The translations under genes and the position numbers were made by a program. From JBAWXE01 sp037144255 (GTDB lineage Bacteria; Bacteroidota; Bacteroidia; Chitinophagales; Chitinophagaceae): a DNA stretch of 64,000 bases. Positions 1-9,898 of the stretch are shown piece by piece; position 1 is the first letter of the stretch; every line of letters starts with the position of its first letter. The notes beneath the pieces are model-generated. The model made no database searches, had not been told where the DNA came from, and worked only from the letters and a program-made list of their open reading frames with translations. The DNA is taken from positions 1 through 64,000 of the forward strand of contig JBAWXE010000001.1 of the NCBI GenBank assembly GCA_037144255.1. The letters are read 5' to 3'.

Positions 1-2
1 AT

Positions 3-2606
3 ATAGAAGTAAAAGCACCTAAACTTGATGGACCTAATATCTTAGGTAAGATCAATTTGGATGAGTTGAATCTTTCTTCTCGCCCGAAAAAGGGTGAAGC
101 CAAGAAGAAAAGTGCAGCTGAAAAAGAAGAAAAGCCAAAAGTAGCAGCAGCAAAGAAGAAGAAACCTGAAGAAGAAACTACGGTAGAACAAGCTGATACA
201 GAAGCTAAACAGGTGAAGAAAGCAACTGCCCCAGTAGTTGAGGTGGTAGTGCCACCAACACCACAAGAAGATACCCCTACAGCGGATGATGATAAGCCGG
301 AGCACATAGAAATGAAAGCTCCAAGATTACAAGGACCTAAGATCATAGGAAGAATAGAATTGCCTGTATCTACCCCAAGCAATAATGGCGGATCGAAACC
401 GGATAACAGGGAAAAACGCAAGCGTAAACGCATACCGGTAGATAAGAAACCAGAAGCATTCAAACCAGATCAGCAGAACAGAGGAGACAGGACACAAGGT
501 CCTAGAACCCCTGGAGCTCCGGGTGGTGCACCTGGTGCTAACAGGCCTCCTCAAGGTGGTGGACCTAATAATCGTAACCGACCGGGCGGTGGAGGTAATT
601 TCGGGCAAGGTGGAGGCGGAGAACGCCGTCAGCCGGGCACAGGTGGTGGCGATCGTCGACATCCGCGTAATGCACCTCCAGTTACGCAGCAACAACAAGA
701 AATTGATACAAAAGCAATACAAGATAAGATACGCGAAACACAGGCGAAACTTACGGGTGCAACCCGTAGTAAGAGCCTGAAAGCTAAATACCGTCGTAAT
801 AAACGCGACGAAATGGCTGAAAAACGCGCAGCTGCCGAGAATTCTGAGCAAACGAACCTGATACAGGTTACAGAGTTCATCTCAGTAAGTGAATTGGCCA
901 ATTTATTAAATGTAAGCTTTGCTGATGTAATCAGTAAGTGTATGAGTTTGGGTATCATGGTATCTATCAACCAACGCTTGGATGCAGAGGTGATAGAATT
1001 AGTATCCAGTGAGTTTAGTTATGATGTAGAGTTCATTAATCTGGAGCAAGAGTCGGACGAAGAAGAGGAAGAAGTGGATGATCCGGAAGATCTGGTACCA
1101 CGTGCACCTATCGTAACGATCATGGGTCACGTAGATCACGGTAAGACATCATTGCTCGATTATATACGTAGTGCAAATGTAGTAGCTGGTGAAGCCGGTG
1201 GTATCACCCAGCACATTGGTGCTTATCAGGTAGTAACAGGTAGTGGTAAGAAGATCACTTTTTTGGATACTCCAGGTCACGAAGCATTTACCGCGATGCG
1301 TGCTCGTGGTGCTAAAGTAGCCGACGTTGCAGTTATTGTTATTGCAGCGGATGATGCTATCATGCCACAAACAAAAGAAGCAATATCGCATGCACAGGCT
1401 GCCAGCCTACCTATGATATTTGCTATCAACAAAATAGATAAAGAAGGAGCTAATCCTGAAAAGATAAAAGAACAACTGGCTAATATGAACATTCTGGTAG
1501 AAGACTGGGGTGGTAAATATCAAAGTCAGGAAATATCTGCAAAGAAAGGTCTGAACGTAGATCTGTTATTGGAGAAGATAGGGCTGGAAGCTGAGTTGTT
1601 GGAATTGAAAGCTAACCCTAACCGTTATGCTAACGGTAGTGTTATTGAAGCATCATTGGATAAAGGACGTGGATACCAAGCTACCATGCTGGTACAAAGC
1701 GGTACCCTGCACCAAGGTGATATGATAGCATGCGGACAGCATTATGGTAAAGTAAAGGCAATGTTCAACGAACGCGGACAGCGTGTTGAATCTGTAGGCC
1801 CTTCTGCCCCTGTACAGGTATTAGGTTTGAACGGTGCACCACAAGCGGGTGAAAAGTTCAAGATGTATGAGGATGAAGATGAAGCAAAAGAAACAGCAAC
1901 ACACCGTGCACAGATCATGCGTGAGCAAGGTATACGTGCACGCAAACATATCACTCTAGATGAGATCGGTCGCCGACTTGCCTTGGGTAACTTTAAGGAA
2001 TTGGGTATCATTATCAAGGGTGACTTTGATGGTTCTGTTGAGGCATTGAGTGACTCATTACAGAAACTATCTACTGAAGAAGTAGCTGTGAATGTGGTGC
2101 ATAAGGGTGTTGGTCAGATAACTGAAAGTGACGTATTGTTGGCAACAGCATCAGATGCTATCATACTTGGTTTCCAAGTGCGTCCATCTATGCAGGCTGC
2201 TAAACTTGCTGAACAAGAAAATATTGAGATACGTACTTATTCTATTATCTACGATGCTATCGAGGAGATCAAGAGCGCCATGGAAGGTCTGTTGGAACCT
2301 AAGATAGAGAAGAAGACAGTTTGTAACATTGAAGTAAGAGAGATATTCAAGATTAGCGGTGTAGGTACTATTGCAGGTTGTTATGTACTGGATGGTAAGA
2401 TGACACGAAATACCAAACTGAATTTGGTGCGTGATGGTATCGTTGTTTATACAGGTGAATTATCTTCTCTGAAACGCTTCAAAGATGACGTGAAAGATGT
2501 GAATGCAGGTTATGAATGTGGTTTGATGATCAAAAACTACAATGATATACGTGTAAGCGATATCATAGAAGGATTTGATGAAGTGGAAGTGAAACGTACC
2601 TTATAA
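3..2606 (+). CDS. infB: translation initiation factor IF-2 (5' end outside window)
   Basis: IF-2 is the GTPase that places initiator tRNA on the 30S subunit and promotes subunit joining. The frame is open from the left edge, so the start codon lies upstream; the TTG at 57 is internal. A Lys/Ala/Glu/Pro-rich and then Gly/Arg-rich N-terminal tail runs to about nt 800. An IF2-N type segment follows, then the G domain with GHVDHGKT (about nt 1123), DTPGHEAF and NKID, then the beta-barrel domains II to IV. The motif KAPKLDGPNILGKI at nt 12-53 recurs as KAPRLQGPKIIGRI at nt 315-356. A strong hairpin terminator follows the stop. The family call is certain; only the N-terminus is missing. Confidence 0.97.
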   Translation: MEVKAPKLDGPNILGKINLDELNLSSRPKKGEAKKKSAAEKEEKPKVAAAKKKKPEEETTVEQADTEAKQVKKATAPVVEVVVPPTPQEDTPTADDDKPEHIEMKAPRLQGPKIIGRIELPVSTPSNNGGSKPDNREKRKRKRIPVDKKPEAFKPDQQNRGDRTQGPRTPGAPGGAPGANRPPQGGGPNNRNRPGGGGNFGQGGGGERRQPGTGGGDRRHPRNAPPVTQQQQEIDTKAIQDKIRETQAKLTGATRSKSLKAKYRRNKRDEMAEKRAAAENSEQTNLIQVTEFISVSELANLLNVSFADVISKCMSLGIMVSINQRLDAEVIELVSSEFSYDVEFINLEQESDEEEEEVDDPEDLVPRAPIVTIMGHVDHGKTSLLDYIRSANVVAGEAGGITQHIGAYQVVTGSGKKITFLDTPGHEAFTAMRARGAKVADVAVIVIAADDAIMPQTKEAISHAQAASLPMIFAINKIDKEGANPEKIKEQLANMNILVEDWGGKYQSQEISAKKGLNVDLLLEKIGLEAELLELKANPNRYANGSVIEASLDKGRGYQATMLVQSGTLHQGDMIACGQHYGKVKAMFNERGQRVESVGPSAPVQVLGLNGAPQAGEKFKMYEDEDEAKETATHRAQIMREQGIRARKHITLDEIGRRLALGNFKELGIIIKGDFDGSVEALSDSLQKLSTEEVAVNVVHKGVGQITESDVLLATASDAIILGFQVRPSMQAAKLAEQENIEIRTYSIIYDAIEEIKSAMEGLLEPKIEKKTVCNIEVREIFKISGVGTIAGCYVLDGKMTRNTKLNLVRDGIVVYTGELSSLKRFKDDVKDVNAGYECGLMIKNYNDIRVSDIIEGFDEVEVKRTL

Positions 2607-2625
2607 GTAATAATATAATATTGAT

Positions 2626-2666
2626 AAGCCGTTAAATTGTGAATACAGGTTAACGGCTTTTTATTT
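2626..2666. terminator. bidirectional rho-independent terminator between infB and the GT-C gene
   Basis: The arms AAGCCGTTAA (2626-2635) and TTAACGGCTT (2650-2659) are perfectly complementary around a 14-nt loop. They are followed by TTTATTT on the plus strand. The minus-strand gene ends at 2661, so the hairpin can serve both converging genes. Confidence 0.85.
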
Positions 2667-3953
2667 GTCAGTCGAATCGGGCTTACTGAGCAGGATGATC
2701 TTACTACAGATGATGGCTGATACTGCAAATAATGGCATGTAATAATACCTGTAAGTAAGAGGTCCGAACATAAAGAAGCATAATAACACCATGTATAGCA
2801 TGGCTAAACTAAGATCGTAAAAATTCAGTTTAGATCTCCAACGTCTATGGATAAGTAATCCTGCTAACATTAAACACAGTATTAAGGATCCTTGCACTAC
2901 TCTTGCCATGAACACACGATGCGTCATATCGCCAGACTGAAAGAGATCTTTCATGTGATGTGCAAAATTGATACCTGATTCAAATGTTTCTGAAACGGGG
3001 GGGTGACCACATCCATTCCATTCATATATCGCAGCAGCATTATGATAGCTGATGCCTTGTGATAATATTGAAGGATCTTTTAAGTAGAATGGTATGATAT
3101 AAATGAAAAGGGTAGAAAAAAAGATACTGCCCCATACCCATATATTCTTTTTAAGTGGGGTATTGAGGAATAATAAAATAAGGAATAATGGTAACCAAAA
3201 GATCATTGTATAACGAGAAAGCAAACAAAGGATAATGCCGATAGTAATGATCAATAGATTTCTGGTAGCCAGTCCTATAGCCAATACCATATAGTAAGCA
3301 GCGATTTCAGTTTCAAGACTTACCGGCAGATCGATATTTGCGCTGAGCACATATGCCCAAATAACCAATGACGGCAAAAAAATGGCGACTATTTTTTGAA
3401 TGATATCAGCCTTGTTGTTAGCTATCTTATAGGCATACAAGAAGGTGGTCATTGCAAAAAAGATAATACCTACCCACCTTACATCCAATCCAAAATACTT
3501 AGGTATAGCAATAGGTAACCAATGTAATGGCATATATACCGGGTATGCTTGGTATCCGGGTAGGTCTACCAGGGCATAAGGAAATTTGCCATTTGAAAAC
3601 CTATTGTATTGTGTCTCTAATTGCGGTATCACATCGGAATACCTAGGAGCATCCCATTTGATGAACAAAGCCTGAAGAGCCTGATAGCAGATGGCTATGG
3701 TAATAATGCCTAATATGCCGGCTAGGATATTAGTCCCAATCGCTACTTTTTTGTTTTCTATTTGATAGTTTTCGGCTATTAATAACCATAAAAAATATAC
3801 TGGTATAATAAGAGATGTTATAAATAGAGCATATGGGTTAGAGTATTTGTTGAAAATCCACAACCCATTAAATAAAATATACATTTGAATAATGAAAAGG
3901 TTAACAGCTAATAATGCTTTTAAAGTAAAAGAGCCGTTATTTTCAATTTTCAT
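2661..3953 (-). CDS. polytopic membrane protein, GT-C/DUF2029-like glycosyltransferase
   Basis: This 430-aa protein is almost entirely hydrophobic, with about 10-12 predicted membrane segments. A large acidic periplasmic loop follows the third or fourth helix (WDAPRYSDVIPQL, about residues 119-131). A second loop, around residues 295-345, is rich in Asn, Gly and His. Many helices with a first loop carrying Asp residues are the architecture of GT-C enzymes, which transfer sugars from polyprenyl-phosphate donors on the outer face of the inner membrane. Its location near Wzz- and ligase-like genes fits an envelope-glycan role. The substrate cannot be read. It could instead be a related membrane protein without transferase activity. 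Confidence 0.6.
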   Translation of the reverse strand: MKIENNGSFTLKALLAVNLFIIQMYILFNGLWIFNKYSNPYALFITSLIIPVYFLWLLIAENYQIENKKVAIGTNILAGILGIITIAICYQALQALFIKWDAPRYSDVIPQLETQYNRFSNGKFPYALVDLPGYQAYPVYMPLHWLPIAIPKYFGLDVRWVGIIFFAMTTFLYAYKIANNKADIIQKIVAIFLPSLVIWAYVLSANIDLPVSLETEIAAYYMVLAIGLATRNLLIITIGIILCLLSRYTMIFWLPLFLILLFLNTPLKKNIWVWGSIFFSTLFIYIIPFYLKDPSILSQGISYHNAAAIYEWNGCGHPPVSETFESGINFAHHMKDLFQSGDMTHRVFMARVVQGSLILCLMLAGLLIHRRWRSKLNFYDLSLAMLYMVLLCFFMFGPLTYRYYYMPLFAVSAIICSKIILLSKPDSTDK

Positions 3954-4131
3954 GATTCCGCTTTTATTCCGGTTAAATATATAACTATGTTTTTATTAAG
4001 CAATATTGTGAGTATAAGCATGTGATTATTGAGTAACTTCGCACGCCTGAATTTCAAAGATGCTATTTACTCAAAAATAGGATAAGTATCAATGAAAGTA
4101 ACAGGTTGATCATAACAAAGTATTGTTGAAT

Positions 4132-5208
4132 ATGATAGATAAGTTAGAAGCTATAAAAGCGAGATTTGATGAATTAGGTATTGCACTTACTAATCCTGAG
4201 ATAGTAAGTGACAATAAAAAATTCTCTCAGATCAGTAAGGAATACCGTAAGCTGGAGAAAATAGTAGAAGTATATAAAAAGTATAGGGCATGTTTGGACA
4301 GCTTGGAATTTGCACGTGAAGTATTAGGTGCAGAAAGTGACGAAGACCTGCGTACTATGGCCAAAGAGGATATTGAAAAACAAGAACAACTGAAAGACGA
4401 ATTGGAGGCAGAGATGCGCCAATTGTTGATACCTAAAGACCCTCAGGATGAAAAGAATGCCATATTAGAAATAAGAGCAGGTACTGGTGGTGATGAGGCT
4501 AGTTTGTTTGCGGGTAATTTAGTAAGAATGTACATTAGGTATTGTGAGAGACGAGGATGGAAAGTGGCTATGCTAACAGAAACAGAAGGTACTGTGGGAG
4601 GATATAAAGAATTGCAACTGGAGGTAATAGGAGATGATGTATATGGTACATTAAAATTTGAAAGTGGGGTGCACCGTGTACAACGTGTGCCAGATACGGA
4701 AGCTAGTGGTAGGGTGCATACATCTGCAGCTACAGTAGCTGTAATGCCAGAGGCAGAGGAAATTGATTTTGAACTGAAAGATAGTGATGTGAAAATGGAA
4801 ACTGCACGTAGTGGTGGTGCAGGTGGACAGAACGTAAATAAGGTAGAAACAAAAGTTATATTAACGCATATTGCTACCGGTACTGTAATAACCTGCCAGA
4901 CAGAGCGTACCCAGTTGGGTAATCGTGAGAAGGCTATGGAAATGATGCGTACCAAATTATATGAAGAGCAAGTGCGTAAGCAAGAAGATGAAATATCACG
5001 CAGACGTAAAAGTCTGGTAAGTACTGGTGATCGTTCAGCCAAAATCAGAACATATAATTACCCACAAGGCCGTGTTACGGATCACAGAATCAATATGACC
5101 ATCTACAATTTGGATGACTTTATGAATGGTAATATTCAGGATATGATTGAGGCTTTGCAGTTTGCAGAGAATGCCGAAAAAATGCAAGCAGGGGAAACAG
5201 TTATTTGA
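4132..5208 (+). CDS. prfA: peptide chain release factor 1
   Basis: RF1 reads UAA and UAG and triggers peptidyl-tRNA hydrolysis. The protein is 358 aa, the usual family length, when started at ATG 4132 (MIDKLEAIKARF). Two TTG codons just upstream are in frame but unlikely starts. The catalytic GGQ lies in GGAGGQNVNK. The codon-recognition loop reads PDT at the position of the family PxT motif (VQRVPDTEASGRVHTSA), which separates it from RF2 (SPF). The N-terminal coiled-coil domain is intact. The downstream polysaccharide genes follow on the same strand after 67 bp and may share the transcript. Confidence 0.97.
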   Translation: MIDKLEAIKARFDELGIALTNPEIVSDNKKFSQISKEYRKLEKIVEVYKKYRACLDSLEFAREVLGAESDEDLRTMAKEDIEKQEQLKDELEAEMRQLLIPKDPQDEKNAILEIRAGTGGDEASLFAGNLVRMYIRYCERRGWKVAMLTETEGTVGGYKELQLEVIGDDVYGTLKFESGVHRVQRVPDTEASGRVHTSAATVAVMPEAEEIDFELKDSDVKMETARSGGAGGQNVNKVETKVILTHIATGTVITCQTERTQLGNREKAMEMMRTKLYEEQVRKQEDEISRRRKSLVSTGDRSAKIRTYNYPQGRVTDHRINMTIYNLDDFMNGNIQDMIEALQFAENAEKMQAGETVI

Positions 5209-5275
5209 TTACTTTTGGCAACTTACAATACCAGGTTATTACATATTATACAATATATTAAAACAAATATTAAAT

Positions 5276-6238
5276 ATGAATTCAACTACTCGCTTTGATC
5301 TGCTGGACATTATTCAGGCCCTGCAGCGAAACAGGAAGTTTATTATATCTATCGCTTTGATAGCAGGAATATTAGGAGGTGCATTTTATGCAGTTCGTTC
5401 AAAAAAATATCAGGCTAAATCAGAATTCATCTTATCAAACCCGATGTATGCTGATCGTAACTTCATTTTCCGTAAAGATGAATCACGTTTCATAGGATAT
5501 TTTGACGATGATAATGATATGGATAAAGCGATCTCTATTATCAATTCAGATACGGTGATCTTTGCGATGGTGAAGAAATTCAACCTAAGTACTGTATACA
5601 ATACTGATACCAATATGGTAAAGGTAAAAGAGATCTATCTGAAAAAATTTGAGATCAAACGTACGGATTATGGTTGCTTGGAAGTAACCTATGTAGATAA
5701 GGATGCTACATTGGCCATGAACATTGTAAATGAGTCCATTAAACTGACAGAAAATATTTACCAAGGATTTTTTAACCACATTAGAAAAAACATCTACAAT
5801 TCAATAAAAGTAAAATTGAATGAAATAGATGGTACGATTGCACAATTGACTGATTCATTAGTTAAAATGCGTAATGAGTATGGTATATATGATATAATCA
5901 GCCCGGGCAGACATGATATTATCAGTGGTAGTATGAAGGGCAATGGTAAAGGTGACTATGCTAAAGGTGTAGAAGTAATACAAAATCTGGAATCAATAAA
6001 AGATCAGGATGTAATGGATAGAGCACACTATATATCATTGATGAACGAGTATTCAACAGGTATCAATGAAGGTGAGAACTCGCTTTTTCAAATTATTTCT
6101 TCTCCTAAAGTACCTAAGCCAGCAACCCCTGGAGCATTGATAACCATACTATCGGGCATGTTGGTAGGTTTGTTCTTTAGTTCTATTTGGGTATTACTAC
6201 GTGATTTTTACAAGATCAAAGCAGCTGAAAGGAATTAA
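5276..6238 (+). CDS. Wzz/chain-length-determinant-like inner-membrane protein
   Basis: This 320-aa protein has a membrane helix near residues 20-40 (FIISIALIAGILGGAFYAV) and a second at the C-terminus (about 285-310, ALITILSGMLVGLFFSSIWV). They enclose a long periplasmic region with a coiled-coil-like segment. This is the Wzz/GumC polysaccharide co-polymerase layout without a fused tyrosine kinase; no Walker motif is present. A Pro-rich stretch before the last helix (SSPKVPKPATPGA) is typical. I start it at ATG 5276; a longer open frame from 5147 overlaps prfA and is implausible. Its stop overlaps the next ATG by one base (TAATG), so translation of the two genes is coupled. Confidence 0.75.
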   Translation: MNSTTRFDLLDIIQALQRNRKFIISIALIAGILGGAFYAVRSKKYQAKSEFILSNPMYADRNFIFRKDESRFIGYFDDDNDMDKAISIINSDTVIFAMVKKFNLSTVYNTDTNMVKVKEIYLKKFEIKRTDYGCLEVTYVDKDATLAMNIVNESIKLTENIYQGFFNHIRKNIYNSIKVKLNEIDGTIAQLTDSLVKMRNEYGIYDIISPGRHDIISGSMKGNGKGDYAKGVEVIQNLESIKDQDVMDRAHYISLMNEYSTGINEGENSLFQIISSPKVPKPATPGALITILSGMLVGLFFSSIWVLLRDFYKIKAAERN

Positions 6239-7722
6239 TGCAGGACAGCATATTATATGACAAACGAATACAAGGCATCAGCTTCGGAATATTATTCCTT
6301 AGCATTGCTTTGTTTGCCTATCTGGGTAGTTTTGTTTATTTGCTGCCGGCAGGTATTTTGTTATTTGCAATAGTAGTAATATTTGACTGGAAGCTGGCAT
6401 ATTGGATATTGTTGTTCAGTATTCCATTTTCTGTTGAGTTTGCATTGCGAGAGGATGGTACTTTATCTACAACAGTGCCTGATGAGCCTATGATGTGGAT
6501 TTTTCTAGTACTCTTTGGTTTAATGTGGGCACGCAACCCTAATATCTTACCAAAGGCATGGTGGAAAAATCCATTAGTATTGATTGTAGTGTTACAATAT
6601 ATATGGACTACCGTAGCGGTATTATATTCTAAAGAACAGGTTATTTCTCTGAAGTTTCTGGCAGCTAAATCATGGTTTCTGGTTTCTTTCTTTGTATTGC
6701 CAGCGTTAATATTCAGAGAAAAAAGAGATTTCAAAAAAGCCTTTGTGATATTTTTGATACCATTGCTTACCACAATGATCATCATAAATATACGCCATGC
6801 GCAGAGGCAATTCTTATTTTATAAAGTAGCACATGCTATAGGTAAGTTATATTATAACCACGTAGATTATTCTACGGTCATTTCTATGTTCTTTCCGGCA
6901 TTGTGTATGGTATTTGCCTTTGTGAAAGGGAAAAGAGGATTGAGGTTTTTTTTATTCATATTGATATTATTCTTCCTTTTTGCCATTTATTTCACATTTG
7001 CGCGTGCAGCAATGATAGCTGTGATATTTGCAGCATTTATGGGTATAGCATTAAGGTATAGAGTGATAAAGTGGGTAATGCCTGCATTTTATGCAGTGAT
7101 GATCGTATTTATTGCCTACATATCAACAGATAGACATTATATTAAATACAGACCTAAGTACGACCATACGTTCATGCACAAGGATTTTGTGGATCATATA
7201 GTGGCTACTTTCAAGGGGCAGGATATGTCGTCTATGGAGCGTGTGTATAGATGGATAGCAGGTGCAAGAATGAGTATGGACGAACCTATAAAAGGTTATG
7301 GTCCTAATACATTCTACTATTACTATAAACCATATGCCATTGCTGAATTTAAGACTTATGTAAGTGCCAATACTGAGCACTCTACGGCACATAACTATTT
7401 CTTGTTCATGCTGGTGGAACAAGGCTGGCCTGCCTTAATACTCTATGCTATTTTGGTTGCAGCATTTTTTGTCCACTCACAGAAGACATACAATAGGTTC
7501 AGAGGGAAAGACAAATTCTATACTTATTGTACCATAGCAGTAACTATGATGTTCTCTGCAGGATTTATCAATAACTTCTTCTCTGATCTGATTGAGACCC
7601 ACAAAGTAGGAGGTATGTTTTACCTCTGTTTAGCAATGATGGTAGTACTGGACATGAAAAGCAGACAGCTACAAGCTGAAGGTGTAGTGGATAATGATGT
7701 GATGATACCTACTAAGCAATAA
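6238..7722 (+). CDS. O-antigen ligase/polymerase-like (Wzy_C) membrane protein
   Basis: This 494-aa protein has about 10-12 membrane segments and a large periplasmic loop (about residues 300-400). The loop contains a PIKGYGPNTF motif and a later TAHNYFLFMLVEQG motif. The pattern GxGxxxF followed by HNxFL is the hallmark of the Wzy_C/O-antigen ligase family, whose members join or polymerise lipid-linked glycans at the periplasmic face. It overlaps the Wzz-like gene by one base, so the pair probably work together on one surface polysaccharide. No glycosyltransferase cluster lies beside them. Its 3' end overlaps ispG by 11 bp in convergent orientation. Whether it is ligase or polymerase cannot be decided from the sequence. 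Confidence 0.8.
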   Translation: MQDSILYDKRIQGISFGILFLSIALFAYLGSFVYLLPAGILLFAIVVIFDWKLAYWILLFSIPFSVEFALREDGTLSTTVPDEPMMWIFLVLFGLMWARNPNILPKAWWKNPLVLIVVLQYIWTTVAVLYSKEQVISLKFLAAKSWFLVSFFVLPALIFREKRDFKKAFVIFLIPLLTTMIIINIRHAQRQFLFYKVAHAIGKLYYNHVDYSTVISMFFPALCMVFAFVKGKRGLRFFLFILILFFLFAIYFTFARAAMIAVIFAAFMGIALRYRVIKWVMPAFYAVMIVFIAYISTDRHYIKYRPKYDHTFMHKDFVDHIVATFKGQDMSSMERVYRWIAGARMSMDEPIKGYGPNTFYYYYKPYAIAEFKTYVSANTEHSTAHNYFLFMLVEQGWPALILYAILVAAFFVHSQKTYNRFRGKDKFYTYCTIAVTMMFSAGFINNFFSDLIETHKVGGMFYLCLAMMVVLDMKSRQLQAEGVVDNDVMIPTKQ

Positions 7723-9721
7723 CAGGTTCTATCCAAGCTTCACTCTCTTTCAGCAATTGGATCAATTCATTTACTGCAATATCGCTTTCTACATTCTTTT
7801 TTACTACTTCTTTGCCTCTGTATAATGTGATCTTTCCTGGGCCACTTCCTACGTATCCAAAGTCGGCATCGGCCATTTCTCCTGGACCATTTACTATGCA
7901 ACCCATTATAGCGATCTTAACACCTTTAAGATGATTGGTAGCATTGCGGATCTTAGCGGTAGTTTCCTGAAGGTCAAAAAGGGTTCTGCCGCAACTAGGG
8001 CAGCTGATGTACTCGGTTTTGCTAATACGGGTACGAGTGGCTTGTAATATTGAGAAGGAAGTATTATTGAGGAATTGTAGATTGTTTTTTACTTCCAAAT
8101 AGGTACGCCCGCTTACTCTGGCGTTGTTGATCTGTTCTGAATTATTATATAACCAAACACCATCTCCAAAACCATCCAGCAATAAACCACCACAATCTGT
8201 AGCAAAATGAATGAGTTGATCATCCAGTGATTCATTGAAACTGGCCACCTGAAAAATAACTGGGCATTCTACTTTTTTTGCCAATAATTCTATTAGGTAT
8301 CTGCGTACGGATGGCAAGGCATCTGTGTTGCTACTATTCAAACACAGCACAGCATTTGTGTCATTCTTTACCTTGTCCAATATCCTTAATAATTCGATCC
8401 AGCTACTATTTGTATCTACTTGTACAAAGTGTAAAGTGGAAATTGTGTCTTTATTGGTCAGGTAGTTTTCTTGCTGTAATAAAGGATGATATTTTGACTT
8501 GTCAGCAGATACATTCCAGAGATCAATATCACATATAATTTGCAATGTGCCCGGTAGTGCAAAGTTCACCAACTTATTGGCTGTATATATATAGTCGGCA
8601 GAACCATCACTGATATTCCATTTGTCAGTAGCGGCATCGTAAGTATAGCCAATAGCCTGTAAGTCTTGGTGAGAGATACTTTCATTTTTACGAAAATCTG
8701 CAATTACCACTGGTACATGACCATTGCCTATATGCTGTACTGTATGTGTATTTCTGCGTAAGTAGCCGAAGGGATTATATGGCAGTACAATTCTTTCCTG
8801 TTCGCTTAATGGTTGAATAGGCGTATGTTCTGAGCGATGGGTATAGCGCTTTACAATATCGCGACATACAGGTATTTCAAATTCAGGGTCTTCAGTAAGG
8901 GATACACGAATAGTATCGCCAATGCCATCTTCCAGTAATGTGCCAATACCAATGGCGCTTTTGATGCGCCCATCTTCGCCATCTCCAGCCTCTGTGACAC
9001 CCAGATGTAAGGGGTAATATTCACCAAATTCTTCATGCATTTTTTGTATTAGCAAACGATAGGCTTGCACCATCACTTGTGGGTTGCTGGATTTCATACT
9101 GAGTATGATCTGATGATAATTTTCATAGCGTGCTATACGCAGGAATTCCATGGCACTCTCTACCATACCTATTGGAGTATCACCATAACGGCTCATGATC
9201 CTATCGCTAAGAGAGCCATGGTTAGTGCCAATGCGCATAGCTGTGCCATACTCTTTGCAGATTCGTACCAAAGGAGTGAAACGTTCTTGAATACGTTCGA
9301 TTTCGCCTATATATTCTTCATCCGTATAATTGATCATGTCGAACTTCTTTTTGTCTACATAGTTCCCTGGGTTCACTCTTACTTTTTCAACAATCCTGGC
9401 TGCTATTTCTGCAGCATTGGGGGTGAAATGAATATCTGCTACCAAGGGGGTATTATAACCCATACTACGTAGCTGATCTTTAATGACCTTCAGGTTCTCT
9501 GCTTCTGTTTTGCTAGGTGCAGTAATGCGAACCAGTTCGGCACCAGCCTCTATGCAACGAATACTTTGAGCCACAGTGGCGGCAGTGTCCATCGTGTCCG
9601 TAGTGGTCATGGTCTGTATGCGTATAGGGTGGTTTTGGCCAATAAAAAGATCACCTACTTTCACATCGCGGGTGTGTAAACGTCTATATTCTCTAAGGGA
9701 GTGACAATATTGTTGTAACAT
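7712..9721 (-). CDS. ispG: 4-hydroxy-3-methylbut-2-en-1-yl diphosphate synthase, long Bacteroidota-type
   Basis: IspG (GcpE) makes HMBPP in the MEP isoprenoid pathway using a [4Fe-4S] cluster. At 669 aa it is far longer than the roughly 370-aa proteobacterial form. A TIM-barrel N-terminal half (about 1-290) and the C-terminal cluster domain are separated by a large insert, the three-domain type known from plants and Bacteroidota. Cluster ligands are visible in SCPSCGRT and GCIVNGPGE near the C-terminus. I start at ATG 9721 (MLQQYCHSLREY). The frame stays open to 9826, but a TAnnTTTG box at 9740-9747 lies inside that extension and supports the shorter start. Confidence 0.93.
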   Translation of the reverse strand: MLQQYCHSLREYRRLHTRDVKVGDLFIGQNHPIRIQTMTTTDTMDTAATVAQSIRCIEAGAELVRITAPSKTEAENLKVIKDQLRSMGYNTPLVADIHFTPNAAEIAARIVEKVRVNPGNYVDKKKFDMINYTDEEYIGEIERIQERFTPLVRICKEYGTAMRIGTNHGSLSDRIMSRYGDTPIGMVESAMEFLRIARYENYHQIILSMKSSNPQVMVQAYRLLIQKMHEEFGEYYPLHLGVTEAGDGEDGRIKSAIGIGTLLEDGIGDTIRVSLTEDPEFEIPVCRDIVKRYTHRSEHTPIQPLSEQERIVLPYNPFGYLRRNTHTVQHIGNGHVPVVIADFRKNESISHQDLQAIGYTYDAATDKWNISDGSADYIYTANKLVNFALPGTLQIICDIDLWNVSADKSKYHPLLQQENYLTNKDTISTLHFVQVDTNSSWIELLRILDKVKNDTNAVLCLNSSNTDALPSVRRYLIELLAKKVECPVIFQVASFNESLDDQLIHFATDCGGLLLDGFGDGVWLYNNSEQINNARVSGRTYLEVKNNLQFLNNTSFSILQATRTRISKTEYISCPSCGRTLFDLQETTAKIRNATNHLKGVKIAIMGCIVNGPGEMADADFGYVGSGPGKITLYRGKEVVKKNVESDIAVNELIQLLKESEAWIEPVIA

Positions 9722-9739
9722 GGTATTATATATGCTTGA

Positions 9740-9747
9740 CAAAGTTA
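9740..9747 (-). promoter_or_regulatory. -7 promoter box of ispG
   Basis: On the minus strand this reads TAACTTTG, a match to the Bacteroidota TAnnTTTG box, ending 18 bp before the chosen ATG. No clear TTG -33 element is seen. It also argues against the upstream start at 9826. Confidence 0.5.
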
Positions 9748-9898
9748 GGCGAATGTAAGTATGAGAAATGTGAAAAAATACGGTTTGGCCATAGATATTA
9801 AGCATTTTTACCCCTACAAAAAACAAATTGCTATATAAGAAAGGAAATATGTATTTTCACTAAAACAGTAGTATTTTTAGCAAAACCATTAGTGCCTG

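Noticed and set aside
327..851. 174-codon minus-strand frame
   Set aside because: It is antisense to the low-complexity part of infB, whose composition creates long open frames.
4443..5042. 199-codon open frame on the minus strand
   Set aside because: It lies wholly inside prfA in antisense, and the translation is Ser/Thr/Pro-rich with no family likeness.
5147..5275. Longer start for the Wzz-like protein inside prfA
   Set aside because: It would overlap prfA by 62 bp, and the added residues lack any likeness to the family; ATG 5276 gives the normal short cytoplasmic tail.
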